NCBI GenBank assembly: GCA_015491055.1 | Contig: WFWP01000004.1 | Location: 1 to 11,421, forward strand | Length of the DNA: 11,421 nucleotides | Reading direction: 5' to 3' | DNA from: Patescibacteria group bacterium | GTDB lineage: Bacteria > Patescibacteriota > Minisyncoccia > Phycocordibacterales > UBA2100 | Shown here: positions 6,233 through 11,421 of the stretch, one piece after another | How positions within the stretch are numbered: position 1 is the stretch's first letter | Layout: every line of letters begins with the position of its first letter | Program-made: the position numbers and the translations under genes | The notes under the pieces: model-generated | What the model saw: only the letters and a program-made list of their open reading frames with translations | What the model was told of the DNA's origin: nothing | Database searches by the model: none

Positions 6233-6865
6233 ATGAAATTTATTTTGGGAAAAAAAGTTGGGATGACGCAGATATTTGATGAGAGCGGGTCCGTATATCC
6301 GGCTACGGTATTGAAGGCGTCCCCGATAACCGTTTTGTGCATAAAAAACAAGGAGAAACACGGATATGATGCCGTGCAAATAGGTACGGGAGAAAGAAAG
6401 GAGAAAAATATAAATAAGGCCCAAATAGGGCAATTTGGAAAGTATGGCAACTTCTCCAAGGTTATGGAAGTACGTGTTGATGTAAACAGTCACATAAGGA
6501 ATGATGATCTGAATCCCGGTGACAAAATAAGTGTGGACACTTTTGAAGTTGGAGACAAGGTGCAAGTAAGCGCAATAAGTAAAGCGAAAGGATTTCAAGG
6601 AGTTGTTAAGAGGCACGGTTTTAGCGGCGGTAGGAGAAGTCATGGTAATAAACATCAAGAGAGAAGTCCCGGTTCCATAGGGGCGACGGGCCCGGCTCGT
6701 GTGTTTAAGGGTGTTAAAATGGCAGGTCGCATGGGGGGTAAACGCGTTACTGTCAAGAATTTGAAAGTGTTGCAAATTGATAAAGACGCGGGTATCATTG
6801 TCGTCTCCGGAGCCGTACCCGGTGTGAGAGGTGGGTATGTTGAGGTTATGGCAGTGAGAAAATAG
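6233..6865 (+). CDS. rplC: 50S ribosomal protein L3
   Basis: L3 is an early-assembling large-subunit protein that reaches toward the peptidyl transferase centre of 23S rRNA. The 210-residue product has the normal length. It opens with MKFILGKKVGMTQIFDESG. The family signature, the extended finger region, runs from about residue 130 to 160: FSGGRRSHGNKHQERSPGSI then ARVFKG. It closes with NLKVLQID and VSGAVPGVRGGYVEV. ATG 6233 fixes the universal N-terminus; in-frame codons upstream belong to the leader. It opens the r-protein cluster, with rplD 18 bases downstream. In most bacteria rpsJ precedes it; here it follows pgk, with its own promoter and leader. No Shine-Dalgarno is visible before the ATG (TTTATATTGCAT). 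Confidence 0.97.
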   Translation: MKFILGKKVGMTQIFDESGSVYPATVLKASPITVLCIKNKEKHGYDAVQIGTGERKEKNINKAQIGQFGKYGNFSKVMEVRVDVNSHIRNDDLNPGDKISVDTFEVGDKVQVSAISKAKGFQGVVKRHGFSGGRRSHGNKHQERSPGSIGATGPARVFKGVKMAGRMGGKRVTVKNLKVLQIDKDAGIIVVSGAVPGVRGGYVEVMAVRK

Positions 6866-6869
6866 ATTG

Positions 6870-6875
6870 GATAAT
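6870..6875 (+). promoter_or_regulatory. -10-like GATAAT before rplD
   Basis: GATAAT ends eight bases before the rplD ATG at 6884, the same spacing seen before several other genes in the window. It could supply an internal, leaderless promoter within the r-protein cluster. There is no clear -35 element, and AT-rich spacers produce such hexamers by chance. Confidence 0.25.
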
Positions 6876-6883
6876 TGCAAAAT

Positions 6884-7552
6884 ATGAAAGTAGATGTTTA
6901 CACAACAAAAGGTGACAAGAAGGGAAGCGCGATCGTGTCTGATATTGTATTCGGCGCGAGCGATAATGATGCATTATTGCATCAAGTGGTTGTGAGCATG
7001 ATGTCTAACAAGAGGCAACCCATAGCGCACACCAAAGACAGATCTGAAGTCAGAGGAGGAGGTAAAAAGCCTTGGAGACAAAAAGGACTGGGGCGCGCGC
7101 GTCACGGTTCAAGCAGATCTCCGATTTGGAGAGGGGGAGGTGTTACTTTCGGTCCCACCAAAGAAAAGAACTTTAAAAAGAAAATAAATTCAAAGATGCG
7201 CGCGAAAGCGCTGTATGTTGCGTTGTCCGGCAAATTTCGGGAAGGCGGCGTTTTGTTTGTGGATGCCTTCAATTTTGAGATGCCAAAAACCGCAAGCGCA
7301 AAATCCGTTATTGATAATTTGTCCGGTATTGACGGTTTCGAGACTTTGAAATCCAAGTTTAACGCCGCCATCATATTTATCGCCGAAAAAGATGAAAATT
7401 TGATAAAGAGTTTTGCAAATTTTGGAAATATAGATGTAAAAGAAATCAGAAACGCAAACCCGGTTGATGTTTTGACACATAAAAATGTTATCATAGCGAA
7501 TCCTGAAGCATCCAGTGCCATATTGGAAAGTCGCATAAATAAAGTTAATTGA
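6884..7552 (+). CDS. rplD: 50S ribosomal protein L4
   Basis: L4 (the L4/L1e family) binds 23S rRNA domain I and lines the peptide exit tunnel through a long basic loop. The product is 222 residues. The loop covers about residues 40-100, with HTKDRSEVRGGGKKPWRQKG (49-68), GRARHGSSRSPIWRGGG (70-86) and VTFGPTKEKNFKKKINSKMR. The C-terminal globular half has the family pattern VDVLTHKNVIIA. ATG 6884 is preferred over TTG 6875, because it gives the usual start MKVDVY. L4 is the autogenous repressor of the S10 operon in E. coli, which makes the hairpin-rich leader upstream of rplC relevant. It sits 18 bases after rplC and 8 bases before the preferred rplW start, with no Shine-Dalgarno. Confidence 0.96.
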   Translation: MKVDVYTTKGDKKGSAIVSDIVFGASDNDALLHQVVVSMMSNKRQPIAHTKDRSEVRGGGKKPWRQKGLGRARHGSSRSPIWRGGGVTFGPTKEKNFKKKINSKMRAKALYVALSGKFREGGVLFVDAFNFEMPKTASAKSVIDNLSGIDGFETLKSKFNAAIIFIAEKDENLIKSFANFGNIDVKEIRNANPVDVLTHKNVIIANPEASSAILESRINKVN

Positions 7553-7560
7553 TAATGATT

Positions 7561-7881
7561 ATGAAGAAAGACGGCACACAACAAAATAGTTTTGCGAACA
7601 TGCAAGCGTCGGAGATTTTGTTGAGACCGCGCTTGACGGAGAAATCTGTCTTGATGATGGAAAAAAATGTGTATGTTTTTGAAGTATCCTCTCGCGCAAA
7701 TAAGGTCATGGTTAAAAATGCAATCAAGTCTGTTTATGATGTGAATCCTGTAAAGGTTGCCATAGTGAACGCAAAACCGAAAAAGAAACGAAGTGTGCGA
7801 ACGGGAAAGATAGGCGTAAAAAGCGGTCATAAAAAGGCATATGTGTATTTGAAGGATGGAGATAGCATAAGCATTATGTAG
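7561..7881 (+). CDS. rplW: 50S ribosomal protein L23
   Basis: L23 sits at the exit of the peptide tunnel, binds domain III of 23S rRNA and is the docking site for trigger factor and the signal recognition particle. The 106-residue product has the family core: ILLRPRLTEKSVLMMEKNVY, FEVSSRANKVMVKNAIKSVY, and VNPVKVAIVNAKPKKKR with the basic loop that follows. The C-terminal KKAYVYLKDGDSI completes the fold. About 14 extra residues precede the core at the N-terminus. Two in-frame ATGs (7555 and 7561) are possible. I favour 7561, since it leaves an AT-rich ATT-ATG context like that of rplB; 7555 would add two residues. Confidence 0.95.
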   Translation: MKKDGTQQNSFANMQASEILLRPRLTEKSVLMMEKNVYVFEVSSRANKVMVKNAIKSVYDVNPVKVAIVNAKPKKKRSVRTGKIGVKSGHKKAYVYLKDGDSISIM

Positions 7882-7915
7882 GATTTGTTATTTGATTAAG
7901 TGTTAATTGATTATT

Positions 7916-8764
7916 ATGAAAAAGTATAATCCGACAACACCCGGAAGAAGAGGAATGACGCAAGTTTCATACAGATCTTTGCTGTCCGGAGACAAACCTT
8001 TTAAAAAATTAACCAAAGGTTTCAAGCGAGGAGTTGGAAGAAACAATCAAGGACGTATAACAACTCGTCACAAAGGCGGAGGTGTTAAGCGCGTATATCG
8101 TTTGATTGATTTTAAATATGATAAGCGAGACATACCCGCAAAAATTTCCACCATTGAATACGATCCCAACAGAAGTGCGTTTATAGGTTTGGTCACATAT
8201 TTGGACGGGGAAAAACGATATATAATCGTGCCCGACAATATGAAGGTTGGAGACACTTTTATCGTATCTGACAAAGAAGAAGTAAAGATAAAAACGGGAA
8301 ACAGAAAGCCTATTGGGCAAATGCCTGTCGGCACTATGATTTACAACATTGAAATCAAGCCCGGTAGCGGCGCAAAACTTGCGCGCAGCGCGGGTAACTT
8401 TGCGGAGGTTGTGGGGCATGACCAAGGGTACACTCAAATAAAAATGCCAAGCACCGAAGTGAGGAAAGTGCTCAGCGCATGCTGGGCAACCGTTGGCGGC
8501 GCGAGCAATACGGAGCACAGATTGGTAAACATAGGAAAGGCGGGTAGAAAACGCAAGATGGGTATAAGGCCGACGGTAAGAGGTAGTGCAATGAATGCGG
8601 TGGACCACCCATATGGCGGTGGAGAAGGTAAGGCCGGGCGCGGGCGTCGCAGAGCTGTTTCCAAGTGGGGTAAACCGACAGGTATAGGTCAAAAAACTCG
8701 CAGAAAGAATAAGTATTCCGACAAATTTATCGTAAGTCGCAGAAAAGTGGGAAGAAGGAGATAG
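7916..8764 (+). CDS. rplB: 50S ribosomal protein L2
   Basis: L2 is a primary 23S rRNA binding protein needed for subunit association and peptidyl transferase activity. The product is 282 residues, slightly longer than the usual 273-277. The N-terminal domain shows MKKYNPTTPGRRGMT, GRNNQGRITTRHKGGGVKR (41-59) and FKYDKRDIPAKI. The central SH3-like region has GNRKPIGQMPVGT and IEIKPGSGAKLARSAG. The C-terminal signature is RGSAMNAVDHPYGGGEGKAG (222-241). His231 matches the functionally important His229 of E. coli, while the next conserved histidine of VDHPHGGG is Tyr233. ATG 7916 gives the canonical N-terminus; TTG 7907 is not needed. The gene lies 34 bases after rplW. rpsS, which normally follows, is absent: an ATP-grasp gene comes next. 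Confidence 0.97.
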   Translation: MKKYNPTTPGRRGMTQVSYRSLLSGDKPFKKLTKGFKRGVGRNNQGRITTRHKGGGVKRVYRLIDFKYDKRDIPAKISTIEYDPNRSAFIGLVTYLDGEKRYIIVPDNMKVGDTFIVSDKEEVKIKTGNRKPIGQMPVGTMIYNIEIKPGSGAKLARSAGNFAEVVGHDQGYTQIKMPSTEVRKVLSACWATVGGASNTEHRLVNIGKAGRKRKMGIRPTVRGSAMNAVDHPYGGGEGKAGRGRRRAVSKWGKPTGIGQKTRRKNKYSDKFIVSRRKVGRRR

Positions 8765-8777
8765 TGATTTTGTATAT

Positions 8778-8807
8778 TTGTCAAGTTTTTTATACACAAG
8801 TTATACA
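8778..8807 (+). promoter_or_regulatory. Possible promoter of the first ATP-grasp gene
   Basis: TTGTCA (8778-8783) and TATACA (8802-8807) are separated by 18 bases. The -10 lies within the second DnaA box, so DnaA occupancy would interfere. A start near 8814 would give a leader of about 50 bases before the ATG at 8866. Both hexamers are imperfect. Confidence 0.35.
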
Positions 8808-8809
8808 CA
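8790..8809 (+). promoter_or_regulatory. Two tandem perfect DnaA boxes followed by a GC cluster
   Basis: TTATACACA occurs at 8790-8798 and again at 8801-8809, same strand, 11 bases centre to centre, so the two sites lie on about the same helical face. Both fit TTATNCACA exactly and equal the E. coli oriC R2 box. GCGCGC (8810-8815) follows immediately, then a T/G-rich stretch. Box pairs next to a GC cluster are found in bacterial origin unwinding regions, but no clear DnaA-trio series and no dnaA, dnaN or rpmH gene are seen here. The site may be a DnaA-controlled promoter, part of an origin, or a DnaA-titrating locus. Confidence 0.55.
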
Positions 8810-8865
8810 GCGCGCTTTGATTTTCTCGGATTTTTGGTGTTGAATTTGGAACTGCATTGTAAATT

Positions 8866-10212
8866 ATGATGGTTTCCGCAAAAACAAATTCTAAATCGGA
8901 TGCAAACCGTGATAGGGGTATAGGTGAAAAATACGGCAATAATAGGAGAAAAAAAATAGTTTTGTTCGTCGGACCAGTGCCCGCAGAGGTTATACGAAAA
9001 TGGAAAGAGCAAGAGCAACCAAAGTTTTTGTTGTATAACTTGCAAAGCAAGAAACAGTCAAAAGAAGAAATTGAAGAGGCGCGAGAGGTTTTTGACAAGG
9101 TTATACTGTGTGCGTTTTCAAGTGAAGATTCAATTGCATCAGCGATTTTGGAATTCAGGGATGACATTATCGCCATAACATCTCGCAGTGAGGAGAAGAT
9201 GTGGTATTTCAAAAGAACCATTCCGCATGTACCGTATGTTTTATCTCCAACGGAGAAGTCTTTGTTGTGGGCAACAGATAAAATAGAAATGCGCAAAAGA
9301 ATGGCCGTTTACGATTCAAAGATAATACCCAAGTTTGCGGTTGTGCAAGATGCGGATGAAAAGACCATTGAAGTTATTGAGAAAAATATAGGATATCCAT
9401 TGATGGTGAAACCCTCCGGTTTGTCCGCAAGTATGCTTGTTACAAATTGTTATCATAGAGATGAATTGGAAAAAACTTTATCGGCGGTTTTTAAAAGAGC
9501 AAATATATTTCACCGCCTTTATAAGGAATTTTATAAAGATGATACACCGCAAGTTCTTGTTGAAGAGTTGATGGAAGGTGAAATGTATTCGGTTGACGGA
9601 GTGGTTGACGGTACGGGCGAATGTTATGTATATCCTTCCGTTCACATAAAGACCGGGAAACAGATTGGTTTTGATGATTACTTCGGTTATCAGCAAATGA
9701 CGCCAACTCTTCTTAAACAAGAGAGTTTTGACGCTTTGGAGCAGGTTGCAATTAAAGGGGTTAAGGCGTTGGGATTGAGGAATACTCATTTTCATATTGA
9801 GTTTATAAGAACGGAGGAAGGATGGAAGATAATTGAAATTGCGCCGAGAATAGGGGGGTTTAGGCAAGATTTATATAAACTGTCTTACGGTATAGATTGC
9901 ACAACAAACGATATACGCATACGAATGGGTCTGAAGCCCAAGATATTGAAGAGCAAGAAAGGTTACACCGCGGCGTTAAAAATTTTTGCAAAGAGAGAAG
10001 GGGTAATAAAAAGCATAAAAGGATTGAAAAAAGTAAAAGAGTTGGCATCGGTTGTAAGTGTAACCCAAAAGCAAACAAACGGAGACAAGGTCTTGTTTGC
10101 AAAAAACGGAGGGAGGGCGGTTTTTGTGATAATACTGCATAATAAAGATCGCTCGGAACTTTTGGCGGATATCAGAAGAGTGGAACAAGAGTTGGAGATT
10201 GTGGTAGAATAG
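8866..10212 (+). CDS. ATP-grasp ligase, carboxylate-amine-ligase-like
   Basis: The 448-residue protein has the ATP-grasp fold, which joins a carboxylate to an amine or thiol through an acyl phosphate. After a polar N-terminus, a Rossmann-like pre-ATP-grasp domain begins at KKIVLFVGPVP (29-39). The ATP-grasp core runs from about 138 to 356: TDKIEMRKRM, then IGYPLMVKPSG (K182, nucleotide binding), VLVEELMEGEMYSVDGVV (230-247), and the metal-binding face HIEF (E312) with IIEIAPRIGG (E324, R328). The usual Asn of the E-x-N-x-R motif is Ala326. The C-terminal domain (about 360-448) ends in a charged helix, DIRRVEQELEIVVE. The substrate cannot be read from sequence; peptide or amino-acid ligases of the BacD/PurK-like superfamily are the nearest comparison. 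It stands where rpsS is expected. Its last 42 bases are echoed 960 bases downstream at the end of the next gene. Confidence 0.85.
   Translation: MMVSAKTNSKSDANRDRGIGEKYGNNRRKKIVLFVGPVPAEVIRKWKEQEQPKFLLYNLQSKKQSKEEIEEAREVFDKVILCAFSSEDSIASAILEFRDDIIAITSRSEEKMWYFKRTIPHVPYVLSPTEKSLLWATDKIEMRKRMAVYDSKIIPKFAVVQDADEKTIEVIEKNIGYPLMVKPSGLSASMLVTNCYHRDELEKTLSAVFKRANIFHRLYKEFYKDDTPQVLVEELMEGEMYSVDGVVDGTGECYVYPSVHIKTGKQIGFDDYFGYQQMTPTLLKQESFDALEQVAIKGVKALGLRNTHFHIEFIRTEEGWKIIEIAPRIGGFRQDLYKLSYGIDCTTNDIRIRMGLKPKILKSKKGYTAALKIFAKREGVIKSIKGLKKVKELASVVSVTQKQTNGDKVLFAKNGGRAVFVIILHNKDRSELLADIRRVEQELEIVVE
10171..10202 (+). repeat. Direct repeat copy 1 (3' end of first ATP-grasp gene)
   Basis: This 32-base segment begins ATCAGAAGAGTGGAACAAGA and matches 11131-11162 at 30 of 32 bases, with further weaker similarity through the stop codon (35 of 42). 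It encodes IRRVEQELEIV in the frame of the first ligase. The second copy lies exactly 960 bases away and is in frame with the second ligase. Confidence 0.9.
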
Positions 10213-10222
10213 ATGGTGCAGT

Positions 10223-10228
10223 GATAAT
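10223..10228 (+). promoter_or_regulatory. -10-like GATAAT of the RimK-like gene
   Basis: GATAAT ends eight bases before the ATG at 10237, giving a predicted start point one or two bases from the start codon. The same arrangement precedes tpiA and the surface-protein gene. There is no clear -35 element, and co-transcription with the upstream ligase is an alternative. Confidence 0.3.
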
Positions 10229-10236
10229 TTTGTTAT

Positions 10237-11157
10237 ATGAAAAAAGTTGCAATATTCGGCACCAACAAAAACATACATGCCACGAGACGCATTATTGAAG
10301 AACTTGAAAAAAGAAAGATCAAATATGATTTTTTGAGTCATGATGACATTGTCTATTCATCTTCTGAAACGCCTTTGCATAAAGGTAAGCCTATTGATTT
10401 TGCTTCATATGGTGTCGCTTTTTTTCGTACGGCGGGATATACGGTTGATGATGTGCCTTTTTCATTTCGATTAGAGAATGAAATAAGAATTCTTTCTGAT
10501 CATTTAATATCACACAACATACCTTTTATAAATGAGAATATTATTCGATCATATCCTTTTTATAATAAATTTACTCAGTCACAGATTTTCCAGATACATA
10601 ATATTGTGACACCTAAGACATTTCACGTGAATAGAAATACTCCAGAAAATATTTTGCATATTATGAAAATGCATGGTCTGAATTTCCCCATTGTTTTAAA
10701 AAGAAGTGCAGGATCACAAGGTAAGTCTGTGTATCTCATTAATACTGAAGATGAGCTCAAAAAACATCTTTATGATAGACAAAATATAAACTATATACTA
10801 CAAGAGTATATAGAAAATAAAGAAGACTACAGAGTCCTTTTTATAAACAAAAAAGTAATTGGCATTATGAAGAGGTCTTCAGTCAATGGTGAATGGCGGA
10901 ATAATTTTTCATTAGGCGGTTCGGTAACGTATTATCATGATGAAAAAATGGAGGCATTTGTGTATGATATTTGTATGAAAATCGGTTTTGATAATGCTGG
11001 TGTGGATATCATTGTATACAAGGATAAGATGTATGTATTAGAAATAAATCTAACTCCGGGCTTTGAGGGATTTGAAAAGGCTATTAATGTTAATGTGGCT
11101 GCAGAATTTGTATCAATATTGGAAGAAAAAATCAGAAGAGTGGAGCAAGAGTTGTAG
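10237..11157 (+). CDS. RimK-like ATP-grasp ligase
   Basis: The 306-residue protein matches the RimK/GshB branch of ATP-grasp enzymes, which add amino acids (often glutamate) to a carboxylate of a protein or small molecule. Visible motifs: N-terminal MKKVAIFGTNKN; FPIVLKRSAGSQGKSVYLI (150-168; K155 and the glycine-rich loop bind ATP); YILQEYIENKEDYRVLFINK (186-205); NFSLGGSV; GFDNAGVDIIV (250-260); and the metal site VLEINLTPGFEGFEKA (267-282; E269, N271). RimK itself polyglutamylates ribosomal protein S6, but its substrate here is unknown. Leucine codons differ from the neighbour: by my count TTG is 5 of 19 here, with CTA and CTC used, against 20 of 34 in the first ligase with neither. The last nine residues, IRRVEQEL and the residue before, merge into the direct repeat. 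A GAG of the upstream copy is TAG here, ending the protein five codons early relative to that copy. This suggests acquisition by transfer. Confidence 0.88.
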   Translation: MKKVAIFGTNKNIHATRRIIEELEKRKIKYDFLSHDDIVYSSSETPLHKGKPIDFASYGVAFFRTAGYTVDDVPFSFRLENEIRILSDHLISHNIPFINENIIRSYPFYNKFTQSQIFQIHNIVTPKTFHVNRNTPENILHIMKMHGLNFPIVLKRSAGSQGKSVYLINTEDELKKHLYDRQNINYILQEYIENKEDYRVLFINKKVIGIMKRSSVNGEWRNNFSLGGSVTYYHDEKMEAFVYDICMKIGFDNAGVDIIVYKDKMYVLEINLTPGFEGFEKAINVNVAAEFVSILEEKIRRVEQEL

Positions 11158-11162
11158 ATTGT
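11131..11162 (+). repeat. Direct repeat copy 2 (3' end of RimK-like gene)
   Basis: This copy matches 10171-10202 at 30 of 32 bases. It is in the same reading frame, encoding IRRVEQEL and then TAG at 11155-11157, where the first copy has GAG. After the TAG, four further codons (Ile-Val-Ile-Gly) run to TAA at 11170-11172, mirroring Ile-Val-Val-Glu-stop in the first copy. Loop-out between the copies would remove 960 bases including the whole RimK-like gene, yet leave the first ligase almost intact. Confidence 0.9.
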
Positions 11163-11187
11163 TATAGGCTAATTAAGAGAGAAATTT

Positions 11188-11421
11188 ATGAAAATAAAAT
11201 ATGCAACAGCACATAAATGGGTTAAGGGTGTAGACGCTGACCTACTTGTGTCTTTTGGTAAAAATGCAGCAAATCGTCTCAAGTCAACTTTAAAAAAATT
11301 GATGCATTGGACATAGTAACTGAAGTTATAAGAGTCGATGAGGATTTTTTAAATTGGTTTATTCCTATGTATGAGGCACGCATAAATTCAAAAGATAATT
11401 CAAGAGTAATTGATATTAGGA
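11188..11421 (+). CDS. Partial gene with internal -1 frameshift, possible acyltransferase-type protein
   Basis: ATG 11188 opens a frame of 42 codons (begins MKIKYATAHKWVKG) that stops at TAG 11314-11316. One base back, the -1 frame from TTT 11289 is open to the end of the window (KKIDALDIVTEVIRVDEDFL, then NWFIPMYEARINSK and more). Joined at the A7 run 11292-11298, the two pieces give one sensible protein of at least 78 residues, cut by the window end. The sequence T-TTA-AAA-AAA there fits a -1 slippery site in the reading frame, so programmed frameshifting, a real mutation and a homopolymer error are all possible. The spacing of hydrophobic and WF-P-Y residues vaguely recalls GNAT/FemAB-like acyltransferases, which often sit beside RimK-like ligases, but I do not recognise the family. 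AAGAGAGAA upstream is the closest thing to a Shine-Dalgarno in the window. It lies 30 bases after the RimK-like gene. Confidence 0.55.

Noticed and set aside
8765..8865. Calling the DnaA-box pair a replication origin
   Set aside because: Only two boxes, no recognised DnaA-trio series, no AT-rich unwinding element of length, and no dnaA/dnaN/rpmH neighbours in the window; kept as a candidate site only.
1..11421. Alternative genetic code (UGA as Gly, as in some CPR lineages)
   Set aside because: TGA ends secY, the PilX-like gene, tpiA and rplD at the expected lengths, so it acts as a stop here.
1..11421. CRISPR arrays, tRNA or rRNA genes, transposases, integrases, toxin-antitoxin pairs
   Set aside because: None was recognised; the only longer direct repeat is the pair at 10171 and 11131.

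Overview
All recognisable genes lie on the + strand and use standard stop codons (TGA, TAA and TAG all occur as terminal stops). The gene content suggests a member of the Patescibacteria (Candidate Phyla Radiation), probably of the Parcubacteria type. Three things point there: a short secreted protein with an Ig-like repeat and a C-terminal membrane anchor; a long PilX-like pilin-related protein with a GPIHSNEGIRMDG-type block; and small, divergent glycolytic enzymes, together with almost no Shine-Dalgarno sequences. The assignment is an inference from family resemblance; no search was run.

Layout. Bases 7-1281 encode SecY. A 338-base non-coding stretch (1282-1619) follows, with palindromes and promoter-like elements. 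Two cell-surface genes come next (1620-2447 and 2580-4088), both probably exported through the Sec system. A glycolytic pair, tpiA (4191-4937) and pgk (4969-6063), follows; both enzymes keep most catalytic residues but carry substitutions at normally invariant positions. A 24-bp palindrome, a promoter and a structured leader then precede the ribosomal-protein cluster rplC-rplD-rplW-rplB (6233-8764, L3-L4-L23-L2). This is a fragment of the S10 operon, without rpsJ before it or rpsS after it.

The accessory part starts after rplB. A 101-base gap holds two perfect tandem DnaA boxes (TTATACACA). Then come two ATP-grasp ligase genes of different subfamilies (8866-10212, carboxylate-amine-ligase-like; 10237-11157, RimK-like) and the start of a third gene (11188 to the window end) whose frame is broken at an A7 run. 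The second ATP-grasp gene and the region after it differ in composition from everything upstream. That gene is bracketed by a near-identical, in-frame direct repeat of about 32 bp, so that the 3' end of the first ligase gene reappears as the 3' end of the second. This looks like an acquired cassette set into the tail of a resident gene, and it is the most unusual structure in the window.

Regulatory features. Several genes have a -10-like hexamer only 6-10 bases before the ATG and no ribosome binding site, which suggests leaderless or near-leaderless mRNAs. The rplC cluster is the exception: it has a leader of about 90 nt that can fold into mutually exclusive hairpins resembling antiterminator and terminator.
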